Assembly: GCF_029784155.1 (NCBI RefSeq) | Contig: NC_073692.1 | Location: forward strand, 335,290,131-335,354,130 | DNA from: Uranotaenia lowii | Lineage: Eukaryota; Arthropoda; Insecta; Diptera; Culicidae | Direction of reading: 5' to 3' | DNA: 64,000 nt | Shown here: piece by piece, positions 20,990 through 31,969 of the stretch | Position numbering within the stretch: the first letter of the stretch is position 1 | Layout of the letters: every line of letters starts with the position of its first letter | Notes under the pieces: model-generated | The model's database searches: none | Told to the model about the DNA's origin: nothing | The model's input: only the letters and a program-made list of their open reading frames with translations | Position numbers and translations under genes: made by a program

Positions 20990-23050
20990 AGTACACAGTG
21001 GGGAAAAAAGTGTATAAACAGCGAAAAAATGCAATTTTTTTCCTATGGAAATATATGTTTACGTCTTTTAGTGAAAATGACCGTTTATAACCGATTGATT
21101 ACGAACGGAGATTGTAGTGTTTTTTCAACCCTATTTCCCCTATATTTTGTAAACAATCCAGAAAACACTGATTTGGACAAAAAAAATTATGAACAAAAAA
21201 CATATCCAGTGTGATTTTTTTTTCGAGGAATGGAATGAAGATTGTTTGAGCCATCAAATGCTTTAAAAAATAGAGTTATAACTGATTTCACCCTCGATTC
21301 CCTTATATTTTTCAATTAAATATAAAAATAGTAATTCCGACTTAAAAATTTTTAGCCAAATGACAAGTATCATATGTGATTTTTTTCCGAAGAATCGAAT
21401 GAAGGCTGTTTGATCCTACCGCACGTTTCGGAAGCTGAAGTAATTACCGTTTTATCCCCAATTTCCCATCATTTTCAATTAAGTTCAGAAAAAGCTTGGA
21501 CTACAAGATTTTGAAGCAAATGAGACGCATCAAGGGATTTGTTTTTGTTGAGGAATCGAATGAACGCTATTTGAGCCACCGCACGCTTCAGAAAATACCT
21601 TAATTCCCCTGAATATTTTAAAATATTTCAGAGAAAACATGTTTGGGCTTGAAAATTTTACACCAAATGGACTTTTCTAGTGTGATTTTTTCCAAAAATC
21701 AAGTTAAGGACTTGATAATTTGAATAAATCGAAACTTCCTTGTGGGTTTTTTTTGTTTAGGAATCCAATATGGCTGGAACAAATATAAATTTCTTCTTTT
21801 GTTACCCCCCCCCCCCCTTCCTTCGAAATTTCCAAAATCCCGAAGGGGGGAATTAATAAAGTTTGAAGTATTTTAAGTAAATTTCAAATAAAAATTCAAA
21901 TATTCGAAAGATTACAAGATCGAAAACCAAATTTTGGAAGACGGAAGTCAACACACATTTTGTATTCTTGATTTTATTGAATTTTTCGTTAAAAAAATAC
22001 TTGATTTATAGGTTTCATGCAATGATATAGTATGTATTTTAGTTGCATACAAACTTTCGTGCAATTTATTCCAATTTATTTGTTTTTCGCATTATTTTTT
22101 ATTGTCCTCCCCCCCCCCCCCTCGCGATGTTCCAACTCCGATTGACAAAAGAAGAATTAGAAATTTGTTCCGGCCTAATGGCTAATTAATCCACTGCATA
22201 CATCGGTAAATTAAGCTATGAATTTTTTCCCTCAATTCCCCTACATTTAACAAATATTTCAGAAAAAGCATGTTCGGAATCGAAATTTTTGAACCAAATA
22301 AAAATTATCGTACAGCGAACAGCGAAGAAAAGAATGAAGGCTGTTTGAGCCACCGCAGGCATCGGAAACTGATGACTGTTTTAACCTTCAATTCCCCTAA
22401 TTCACCAAAAGGGACTTAAAAAGCCATCATTCAGTTCCTCAGAAAAAATCACATAACGAAAGTCTGATTTGGTAAATGAGGGGAACTGAGTATAAAACAG
22501 CCATAACTTCATTTCTTGGTGTGTGCGGTGGCTCAAGAAGCTTTCGTAAGATTCCTCAGAAAAAAAAACACGAAACAGGTCTCATTTGCTAAATAAATTT
22601 CAGTATGTTCACACTTTTTCTGTATTATTTGAAAAATGTTGTGAACCTGAGGGTAAAACGGCCATAACTAGAATTTCAGATGCGTGCGGTTGCTCAAACA
22701 GCCTTTACTCGATTTCTCCTTTAAAAAAATCACACATGAGATCTATCATTTGGTTCGAAATTTTCATGTCCGAACTTTTTTTCATAAATAATTGAAAAAT
22801 GCAGGAGAATTTAGGGTTAAACCAATCATTATTCCATTTATCGAAGCGATGGTAGCTCAAACAGTCTTCATTCTATTATTCGAAAAAACTTTTCGGAAAA
22901 AAATCACACCAAATAGGTCTATTTACAAAGTTTTCTAGTCCAAATTAATGTTTATTCTGGATTTTTTTTACCATAAAAAGGGGTATTGGGGGTTAAAAAG
23001 CCACTATATCTCCGTTCGTAAGTGTGCACGGCGTCTGAATCTATGTCCAA
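20990..23050. repeat. Diverged ~160-bp satellite with an orientation switch
   Basis: A landmark phrase, GAATCGAATGAAGGCTGTTTG followed by AGCCACCGCACGC, recurs at about 21229, 21396, 21553 and 22326 on the plus strand. Its reverse complement (GTGCGGTGGCTCAA, TAGCTCAAACAG) recurs at about 22525, 22682, 22848 and 23022. Spacing is 157-170 bp. A second landmark, a TTCCCCT tract followed by a TTCAGAAAAA-like string, travels with it. The array therefore turns around near 22430. Copies are strongly diverged, so the array is old; one interval is enlarged by the MITE at 21772-22175. Confidence 0.7.
21772..22175. mobile_element. MITE-like insertion with C-run-flanked inverted ends
   Basis: Left end GGCTGGAACAAAT...AAATTTCTTCTTTTGT (21772-21802) is the imperfect inverse of the right end (22144-22175, ending AAATTTGTTCCGGCC). 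Oddly, a run of 13 C lies just inside each end on the same strand (21805-21817 and 22109-22121), so the C runs are direct while the ends are inverted. The interior is AT-rich with no transposase. It interrupts the ~160-bp satellite. Confidence 0.55.
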
Positions 23051-24235
23051 TCTATTTTCCGGACATATTCACTGAAGAAAAGTATGTTTTAATAGATTTG
23101 GTAGGAGGGGAGATATTGAATTTTCTCACGATTTTATGAGAGCATCAGATGCATGGAGACGCTCTCCAACCTTCCGTAGAGTTTTTTTCATTTTTAAACA
23201 GCTCTATCATGTACTTTTGCTCCAATTTTGAGAGGTTTAAGAAGAAAAAGTTACTCCTAAAGTCACATTCAATTAAATATAAAGCATTACTGTAATGTAA
23301 ATGCATGGTTAATATAAGGAGTGCATTCGAAAAATGCAACATTTTGTTTAGTGAGTTACTTCCGAATGCAAGGATGGAAGTTGAAGTAAATTTTAGAGAA
23401 TCTGCCTTGTAATGTTATATTAACATGTGCAAATTTTGGAACCGTTTGTACAAGTGGTTTTTGAGATGGCGCCCCATGAAGAAATTATTCGATTTTTATT
23501 TTTGGGCAGCACGTGCGCCATCTAAAATGTAAACAATGATCCATGTTTTTTTTTCATATCGAAGTTATGACAAATTTACCCAATTATCCCCTTTTGGCTC
23601 AAAAACAACATTTCAGACTTTGTCTCACACCACCACTTTTTCCGCGAAATGTAACAATTCCAGGTATAACAAAAAACAGAGTTTTAACTTTATTAGACCT
23701 ATTGAACTGGTATGCAGGGAAAATGGTGGCATGTGGAGGTAGTTTTCTTTGATTATTTAACCAGTTGTCGTGTCGATCGTTATGAAACACTGACTGATTC
23801 ACAGATTCCACAGATCGTCAGCCTCATCCAGTACTATACATCATGTTTTAATTTTTTTTTCTCTCCTTATTTATCCCCGGGACATCAAGGAAAGATTTTT
23901 CATTGAAAAGTTTCTGGTTGGAAACCAGCCAGGTGCTCGGTAAAGAGTTCGTTTTGTTTATTTTTCAAAACATTTCCCCGTTAATGGTCCAAATATTTTG
24001 CGAACGATTTGACCACCGTATTTTGTTTTTTTTTATATATAGGCGTGCAACTATTTTACCATGTAAACGAACCTGACAGAAAAAATTGTCCTTTTTATTA
24101 CTTTCCCTATTGAAATTTTAAGATTGCGCTAGATAAAATCTCTCACATTCTCTAACCTCATGGAATCAATCATCTTCACTTTAATTAAAATTTAAGCTCA
24201 CTGTTAGATCCTCTAAGACTTCTTCTCTAGCCGCA

Positions 24236-24480
24236 GCCCATGGCGTAGAGGATAGCCTTGAATTTTCTAAGCCAACGGTCATGAGATCGAATCTCGGTCA
24301 CGGCATACATAGAGCACTTTCTGCTGGTTGGTGAATTTAGCATTCGTAAATAAGATGCTAGCCATCATACCCTAGAAAGTTGTAAGCTTAGAGTTAAGTT
24401 AAAGGAATCTCTTCGAGGAATCATCAAGTTTCATTAAGATCCTGTAAGTGTTTGTGTTCGATTTTAGAAAAAAGCTCCTT
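24236..24480 (+). mobile_element. tRNA-derived SINE
   Basis: A tRNA-like head has an A-box-like TGGCGTAGAGGAT (24241-24253) and a B-box-like GGTCATGAGATCGAATCTCG (24278-24297), spaced as in a tRNA. A non-tRNA body with TTGGTGAATTTAGCATTCG follows. The cloverleaf is incomplete, so it is a SINE rather than a working tRNA gene. The family name was not determined; mosquito genomes carry several tRNA-related SINEs. Confidence 0.6.
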
Positions 24481-26469
24481 AAACAATTGATCTTGTGAAC
24501 TTTGGTCGAAAAGTTGAATTCCAGCTGTTTTTGGGTCTCCCTCCGGGAATTTCCTGAATTATTCTTTATACTGCATACATGTGTTTGCCAACTAACTTCT
24601 GTATTAAACTCAATATCAAAAACTACCTATCAGATCGCTACCAAATTTGGTACACGTGCATATTACTTTGCTATGCAGCTTTACTGAAAATTTCAATTAT
24701 TTCTATTCATGCATTCAAAAATTATTCACAAAACGAAGTGTTGCATTTTAATTTTCGAATACACTTCTTAATGCTGAAGTGTCTCGAGAAAGCGGGGGTA
24801 AAGATTTTTATGCGAATCAACGATTTTGTGATTGGTGATGATGAAATCGACATTTTGTGTGAGAACCCTGAAAAAGTCCATGCTAAAATTTTCAACTACG
24901 ATGTCAAGTTATTGTGCATCTTTTTCAATTGCAAATTTCTCGTATACTAGCTGGCTCTTGACAAAAAAAACTCAATATTAAAACAATCCTTACATTCGAA
25001 ACAACCAGATAGGAAAAGAAATGACGTTAAAAATGAAGAAAAACGATTTTTTTTACAAAAACTGGAATTTTGTTTCCAAACCCTAGTTATATACAGGCTT
25101 CATACAGTTTTTTTACACATTTTTTTTTTATTTTCAATTTTTTAGCGTTGCAACATAAATAACTCAATCTACCGTCTATACTTACATCATAGAGTAATTA
25201 ACGTGATAATTTTTCTTGCTTTGCTTCTATCAAACTAATCTCTTCAGCGTTTGTAAACAACATGTTCTGCATCACATTGAACGAATTTTCATCAAAATTG
25301 ATCCCCTTCTGATTTTTTAAATGATTTTTTAAACTTTAACTAAATGAAAAACCGTTCACAATTACCCCGGTGTACTTCACTCAAAACAAAAGTTAAGAAT
25401 TTCAAAAAAAAAACTGTTTTACTGTTTTCGGATCTGGCTGGACCCATTTTTCCCGAAATATCATCAACACCTTACAAAAAAGTATGAAAAACGTAGTCAG
25501 AAATCATCAAGGCCGTTAAATAACACTTTATCTAATGGTTATTAATTTTATCATTGCTAGCCAATTAAACATGAAGCACTTTTTTTAAATGTCATACCCA
25601 TATTCAGTATACTGATTACTACTGAATTAAAAAAAAATAAAACTTTGATGTTAAAATGATGTTGAAATTACCAGCTTTTCAACAAAATCATAAAAATTTG
25701 AGATACTGGAAAAAGCATTTACAAAGAAGGTTGGATTCTTATTTGTGCCGCTCTCTGTAAACAGCCCTGTATTTTATTTAATTTCATTTCTTTATTAATA
25801 CATGTAACAGAAGACCATTGATCTATTTAATCGCTACAGTTTGGGATGAAAAATGAAGTCAAAAAAATTAACTATTCCTGAAGTTTCGTGTAAAATAAGG
25901 CCATATTTAGTATGTAGATAAAAAATAATACATTGGAATGGTTTCATGAGAATCAACAATAAATTTATAAAGGTCGATTTTAAAATCTCATCAAATGGAA
26001 AGGATCGGAATTAAAAAACTTTATAAATGATAAGATTGAGTATTTTCATGTTTTAGGCACCCCCTATTTAATTTTTTTTAAATAAATATTCGATGGTGAA
26101 ACAGACCAAACTTATCTAGAATCAAATGAAATATGTTTTTCTTAATAATATAGAGAATTTTTTTCCAAAATTTCCAAAAATTTAGTCAGACACAAATCTC
26201 GCACAATGGTAAAATGTCGAATAGTATAGATAAAAAATTACTGAAAGATAAATTCACTGCAGCGTAAAAGATCCAAGTAGCGTTTAGATGGGTCATCATC
26301 TGCAAAGAAAAAAATCTTGAAACATATTAACTGCTTTGTGAAATAATGATTTCGAAAGGCTTTTTCCTGGATTATAGTCGTTTTACCATCTTTATGGCAT
26401 TCGCAACTTTATCAACGTTACAGTTGGCGGATCGTTATTGAAAAACTTATCCGGTACAACTGTATTCGA

Positions 26470-26540
26470 TGTTTGCTCTTGGGCTCGAACTCGCGGACAT
26501 CGGCTCAGGAGACAACAGATTTGCCAACTGAGCTGTACAT
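26470..26540 (-). repeat. tRNA-like sequence / SINE head
   Basis: On the minus strand, TACAGCTCAGTTGGCAAATC resembles an A box (AGCTCAGTTGG) and GCGAGTTCGAGCCCAAG contains a B box (GTTCGAGCCC). Spacing fits a tRNA, but acceptor-stem pairing is poor. It is most simply a SINE head or tRNA pseudogene; its body was not delimited. Confidence 0.55.
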
Positions 26541-27359
26541 ATTTAATGTTTAACTTATATATTCCAGTTTTTGATGAAATCATAATTTTTCTTCGATTGT
26601 CAGTAATCGCAAGTCGCTAGTAATGTTTAAAAAAATCCATTAGCATGGTATTTGACTTTGAATTTTTTTTTTACTTATTTTGATCAATTTCTGCAGCATG
26701 GACTCAAATATATATTTCAAATGTTTTTCGATGTTTTAGAGATTCAAGTATAAATTTCGAAACATTACAATTTCTTTTATTACACATGAGGTAGAATTAT
26801 GATTAATAATCCAACTCTAAGACGTCCTAAGAATGGTTGAAAATAAAGCCGATAAAAAAAATCAACATAACAATATAATGTATCATAATTCTACGATTAA
26901 AGGTAAAAAAAATTTCAAAATTGACAAAATGTCTATGCTACCTTGGCGTATGAGAAGGGTTTCTGAATTTTTGAATTCCTTGTTTTTTCAACTATTTAAA
27001 TTCCCTAATTGAAATCTCTATTTATTTGGATTAACCCCAAAAATCTGTTTAAAGTATATTTCCAATTTTCACACCAGCGTGTGAACAACCAAACCACAGA
27101 AAAAATCTACATATGTTATGACATAGATTGAATCTTATGACCATTGGCATAGAAGACATGAGTTCTATCCACTATGTTAAAGACGCTGACATTTGAAAAT
27201 TAATTCAAGGTAACACTGCTATAAACATGGTTTTAATGTATTTCAGAGCAATTTTGAAATTTGATTTACCAATTATTGTATAAACTTGACCAAAATGTAA
27301 CAAATGGGGCTAAATCGCTATTAACTATTTTATTGCATTTAGCTTAAACTTGTCAGTTT

Positions 27360-27790
27360 TTTTTTCAGCACGTATCCAGGCTGGACAAATCCAGGCTATT
27401 CTATCTATAAACTTGACAGAAAACCCGAGCAGTTTATTTCAAAATTGTCGACTAAAAATCCGGATAACATCCGGGCATATTTGGTCAAAACCCAGGAATA
27501 ACTCAACAAAAATCAAGATTTTAAATTGTATTTTGGCCATTCAAAAAACCTTTCTTGATTATTTTTAAACAATTGTTCAAAAAATTCCAATTTGAAGGCA
27601 TAAATTTAAAAAAAATTTCAACAACTTTTTGTTTTTTTTTCGTTTGATTTGCAAACAAAGTGAATACAACCGGGCATAATCCGGGCTTTTTTCAATGAAA
27701 TCCGGGTAACCTGGCTGGACCGAGCTTTTCTAAAACTTACTATTAAATATATTGGCAAACGCCGATAAAACCGGACAATCTGGCAGTCTT
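27360..27790 (+). repeat. Dispersed repeat family Y, copy 1
   Basis: The segment carries ATCCAGGCTGGACAAA, TCAAAATTGTCGACTAAAAATCC, GGTCAAAACCCAGGAATAA, CAATGAAATCCGGGTAACC and GATAAAACCGGACAA. The same ordered phrases occur at about 61010-61420 and 61700-61850 on the same strand. Its several CCGGG/CCAGG words stand out against the AT-rich background. Unknown class; no coding trace. Confidence 0.7.
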
Positions 27791-29090
27791 AATTTAACAA
27801 ATAATTGTCACTACGATAAAAGTGCGACTTTTCTACGAAACTCATTTGAATGGCCAGTCTAATGTTTTATCTTGTATTGAAAATTTAAAAACTTTTAATT
27901 TTCTTTTTAATCGAGTTAAAACAAATAACGTCTTTGGGAGTATTCCAGGAATAATAGACTGACATTTGAACTACACAACGCTGTCTTTGTTAATTCGTTT
28001 AGTTTGTCTCAATAATGTAAATTTGATATGCAATACAAACATTTAAAATAAAATAGGAATAGTTATTTTAAAATCGAGATACTGAATTGAAAATAAAAAC
28101 CTCTAATCGAAAACGTCTCTCCGTTTTTTCAACTTTGATCCTGTCTCAACAACCAAACACGTTCGAAAATTATAGCACGGCTCCAGAACATTTAATCTAC
28201 GTATTCAATTCGTTTTTTTTATCGCCCATTATAGTAATTGATTTCCAAGTTCCGTTCCGTAAAGTGTGATTTCCATTATCAGTTCAATTTGTTCGTATCA
28301 TATCAGTTCCATTAAGCACATTTTTTGTAGCTGATACTTTTGCGTTGGAAGCCTCAAGCTCAGTGAGAAATTTTAATGAAAGATCAATAGAACAGGAGGG
28401 CATTTTCATTTCCTTTTTTCTTTGCTGTCATTTTCGGAAATGGTAAAAAAACATTCAAATTAATGCAATGTCAATAGGGTGGGAGGGAAGCTTTAGTTGC
28501 GGAAAAATTCTTTTGTCATTCGGAAGCAAGGAAATTGAATAAAAAAAAGTGCGGCATATAAAATCCGAAACTGATTGTTGAGCAATGGATAGCGACAAAA
28601 ATTATAGCTGTTCTGAGTGCTTAATTTCTCATTCAGTCAGAGTCCAATTTAAATATTAATTTTTATTTCATGTTTCAAAATTAATTCAAATGAACGTGAA
28701 ACGATTTGTTGAGAGTTCATAAATTCAATTAAAAAAATATATGAAAAATCAATTCAGATAACAGTTAAAATAAACAAACAACGATCAACACTCTATGAAA
28801 GTTTGATCATGTTTTAGCTTTTTCCGGAGAAAATATTGCATTTCATACTAGCTTTCACTTGCCCAAGTACTTACCAGACAAATATACTCAATTATTCAAA
28901 AACTGAGCTAACCACAAACCCAACGAAGAAAGTTGACAGCCAAGCATTCGTCAGGAAAAGTGTTTCCAAACATAGTAAAAGACTTAGGCAGTGTTCTTAC
29001 AGCAACTAACTCACCTTCTTTTCGACCGAAAGAAGAAAAAAAAAACAGAAAAACTGAACTGAATAAAAAATAATTTCCCAAAAACTTCAG

Positions 29091-29207
29091 ATATTCGAGC
29101 TGACCGGGATGCCTTTCGACAACCGGTTGATCAACATCCCGGTCGTGGCCGCTCCGATTGTATCCGAACAGCACCAACTTGGCGGAAGAAAGTCCTACAA
29201 AGACAAG
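29091..29207 (+). CDS. alpha-Catulin exon B
   Basis: Acceptor ACTTCAG ends at 29090; the exon opens in phase 0 and encodes 39 residues beginning IFELTGMPFDNRLIN and ending GGRKSYKDK, with donor AAG|GTAAAG at 29207/29208, again phase 0. It joins exon A without breaking the frame. The segment is GC-richer than the flanking intron. It lies beyond the conserved helical domain and I recognise no motif in it; vertebrate catulin has a short, different tail here. Confidence that it belongs to this gene comes from splice sites, phase, strand and composition. Confidence 0.7.
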
Positions 29208-29300
29208 GTAAAGTCCCCGGTTCAGACGAGACGCCCCTCCCAGACGTCCATCGTGGCCCCTCGGGGTAGGCGGAAACTTATGCTGTCCAAGTATCGCTAG
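29208..29300 (+). CDS. Alternative catulin C-terminus by read-through of exon B
   Basis: If the exon B donor is not used, the same frame continues 30 more codons, starting VKSPVQTRRPSQTS and ending RRKLMLSKYR, with a stop at 29298-29300. The tail is strongly basic (many R and K), unlike the acidic, Gly/Ser-rich tail encoded by exon C. A UTR-like stretch with an AATAAA follows. It may be a real alternative terminal exon or only chance openness over 90 bp. Confidence 0.4.
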   Translation, partial: VKSPVQTRRPSQTSIVAPRGRRKLMLSKYR

Positions 29301-30329
29301 TTAGAAGATCGCTTCTGGCAAGCAAAAAAAAAACAACTGTAGAAAGAAACAAAAAAAAAAATACCAACATCCTCACAAATACCGACCGTAGGGCTAGGGA
29401 TTTCCTACTTTTTCCTTCGTTTTTCCTTCCGAAGGCGTGTATGTGTGAGTTTGAGTGTGAGTATTTTTCTGGCAGCAGATTGAGGAAATTGCTTGAGCGA
29501 AAGCGTGTCGAAACTGTCCACTTTCTAACTCGTTTATCATTCCCGATTTGGCTTCTGCACCGATATTCCGTCGAAGTTTTTGCTTTTTCACTTTATCCCC
29601 ATCCCCAACCCTTGTGCCCACTCACCGAAAATGCACCGGATGTGAACTTTATCGAAAGGAACGATATAGACGGAAAAAAGAACCAAGTACAACTTCTTTC
29701 ATTTAGTTCAATCATTCGAGTAACCCCTTTCCGCGATTGTTGAAGTAGAAGTAGAAGTTTTTCTCCCCCATCCACCCACCTCTTGTGTGAATAAGGGTTT
29801 GAGTTTTGTGTACTTTCAACACTACTAAATCATATCATCCTTTCTACCCCACCTCTACCCCCATACACATAGACACATAAGCAGCGCAAACATAATAAAA
29901 AACATCATTGAAAACTTTATTTCTCGTCACACCATCAGTCACTCGGTTTGATTCATAAATGGAAGAAAGGGTTGAAGTTTTCGGAATGCAGCGACTTAAA
30001 ACTTTGAATGGGAATGATTTTACAGCCTCAAACTTGTTATAAATTATTCTCGGGTATATAACAAGAAACTTTAGACTAATTTTGTTCTTATTTCAAAAGT
30101 TTATTTGCCAATTGCAACTCTCAGTATACTTCAAGATTGATCTTACAAACTTTTCAGACCTTCTATAATTTTCTTTTATTTGATTTTGACATATCTAAGT
30201 AAGATGGCAGACGTACTTTACAGTGCTCTAGTTGGTTTTTTCTGTAATAGGGTTACCTCTGTTATTTTCCCCAACATTTTGCTGAGTAAATAGGCGAAAA
30301 AAAGAGAAATACGCATTGGAGTGGTCCCA
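29301..30329 (+). other. UTR-like stretch after exon B; otherwise intron
   Basis: Bases 29301-29900 are less AT-rich than typical intron here, contain A runs and pyrimidine-rich stretches, and end with AATAAA at 29894-29899. This could be the 3' UTR and poly(A) signal of the read-through isoform. From 29900 on the sequence looks like ordinary intron. No other gene seen. Confidence 0.4.
29894..29899 (+). terminator. Candidate poly(A) signal for the short catulin isoform
   Basis: Canonical AATAAA about 600 bp after the alternative stop at 29300. Supported only by position; such hexamers are common in AT-rich DNA. Confidence 0.3.
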
Positions 30330-30860
30330 AATTCAATTCGAAAGTATGGAGAAGAAAGCAGCTTCGTGGACTATAAAAATCTTTGCAGAAACCGGGTAAG
30401 GTGGACAAAACTTTGGACCTGAAAGTCATGCGTGTATATGCCTATAGGAAGACTGTCTCAGTTCTGGCTATTACCAAAAATTGGAACCCCTTCAAGCACC
30501 GTTCATCTTACCAAGGTTATCGAGAATCGGTTTTAAAAATAAGCTGCTTCTGTGAAACCAAGAGCTCTTAAATTATATGATCAACTGCTGTGTAGGAAAT
30601 CGATATAACGTATATCATCGACGACAAAACGCCTCCAGGTGACCAGTATTACACTGTACGGGATGGCCAAAGTATTGGTGAAACGGAGAAACCAATTTTC
30701 ACCGAAAAAATTGGTAAAAAGCCAAGCCATATGTTAGTTTGACAGCTGTTTAAGTCCGAGAGAGCTTGAATCATCGCCCGCTCCCCTTGATCCACAAGCA
30801 TGATTACTCTGTACTATTTTGGCCGGGTTTTGCATCAGCTCACTACTCTAAACCAGGATG
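30330..30860 (+). pseudogene. Decayed Tc1/mariner-superfamily transposase
   Basis: Broken frames spell transposase-like pieces in order: a helix-turn-helix-like part near 30383-30540, IIDDKT with QYYTVRDGQS and EKIGKK (about 30620-30720; compare the family's MDDETY...YYT and KFGKK) and LPLIHKHD..VLFWPGFASAHYSK (about 30785-30855). Functional relatives have FWPDLAS, so the catalytic Asp of that block is replaced by Gly here. By eye the mosquito ITmD37E type is the nearest match. Several stops and frameshifts; inactive. The relic ends where the RTE 3' region begins. Confidence 0.6.
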
Positions 30861-30999
30861 GCTTGGTATTAATCCAAGTCCAGATCCTACCGAAGGAGAT
30901 TATTATTTATTTTCATGGTGTTCCGTCTCACGACATAACTTGATGGGCAATATTCCTCCAATTCAATCGGTTAATGGACATCCCACATTCGCCAGACCA

Positions 31000-31385
31000 C
31001 ACAGGACAAAATACCTCGCTCGCTGCGGCTCATTCTATTTTCGTTTCTACTGGATTGGCTGTGAACACCTGTTTTGCATGACAGTTGTCGTGCGGCATTC
31101 TCGCAACATGTCCTATCCAGCGCATCCAGGCCGCCTTTACCACCTTCTGGACTGAGTTAGATGTAGAGTCATGCGAGCTCGTGGTTCATCCTTTGCTTCC
31201 ACACTCCGTTCTCCTGCACGCCGCCGAAGATGGATCTTAACACTCCTCGCTCGAATACTGACAACCGGCAAAACCCAGTAAACGCGTTTCTCAGAAATCG
31301 ACAGAGCATACATAAAATTGAGAGTTGAGTCACCGAACTTAGAATAAAACGGTTAATTTCGGCGACACTACAAGAACGCAAATAT
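31000..31385 (-). pseudogene. RTE-clade LINE relic, 3' part
   Basis: On the minus strand this encodes a degraded C-terminal piece: VFERGVLRSIFGGVQENGVWKQRMNHELA at 31381-31169, in which an intact relative reads on through MNHEL, then in another frame WMRWIGHVARMPHDN. This is the segment after the reverse transcriptase core in RTE-type elements. It belongs with 31970-34480 and is separated from it by a ~0.6-kb insertion. Confidence 0.65.
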
Positions 31386-31969
31386 TCTCATTCGGTTTGT
31401 CCTGCCGAGATACCTAGAGGCAACGAATACGAATGCGTACATGCGAAATCAGTTTGAATCGTACACTCGTACGGTGTTCTCGCATGTTATCCCCATATTT
31501 TTTATATGTGTGCTTTCAATCGTAGCAGCAGGTCCCGGCAACGATACAGGATTGGCTATGTATAGTGTGACCAACATCTTTTAACTAAGTGTTGGTGAAT
31601 CTCGTTTTTAAGCTTTTTTTACTCAGATTTGAGCTTTTTTTGCATTGAGAGCATAGGAGATGGAAGCTCAAATCTGAGAAAAAAAAGCTTAAATCTGAGG
31701 AAAAAAGCTTGAATCTGAGAGTTGTGCTCCTCACGGATTGTATGTCGTTGCCGGGACCGGCGTAACAGTCTACTTCTCAGGCAGGCAAACACGCGCCTCG
31801 AAGAGAAACATACGATTCGGATTGTGTTCGTGTGTTTCTCTGGAGGGCGTTTCTTAATTAGATTATTTTGTGGCACTCACCTAAGGCACGCGTATGGTGT
31901 GTTCCTCTCTGCCGATTAGATGATGCAAAACCGTTAGAGAGATCGTTACGATCCCTCTGTCGGTTTGAA
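31386..31969. repeat. Insertion rich in inverted repeats within the RTE relic
   Basis: This piece interrupts the LINE relic. GGTCCCGGCAACGATACA (about 31530) is the imperfect inverse of TGTATGTCGTTGCCGGGACC (about 31739). Between them, ACTCAGATTTGAGCTTTTTT (from 31620) faces three tandem imperfect inverse units, AAGCTCAAATCTGAG, AAGCTTAAATCTGAG and GCTTGAATCTGAG (31664-31719), so a strong fold is possible. It is probably a small foldback/MITE insertion; exact ends are uncertain. Confidence 0.5.

Larger units (their letters stand above)
19850..29090 (+). other. Intron between catulin exons A and B (9.2 kb)
   Basis: Donor GTAGGT at 19850 and acceptor ...ACTTCAG ending at 29090, both phase 0. 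The intron holds a diverged satellite (20990-23050), a MITE (21772-22175), two tRNA-related SINE-like sequences (24236-24480 and 26470-26540) and one copy of dispersed repeat Y (27360-27790). The longest open frame, 209 codons at 20585-21214, lacks coding composition and overlaps the satellite. Confidence 0.7.

Noticed and set aside
20585..21214. 209-codon open frame on plus strand in the first catulin intron
   Set aside because: No recognisable domain, AT-driven amino-acid content, and overlap with the diverged satellite; no splice or promoter context.
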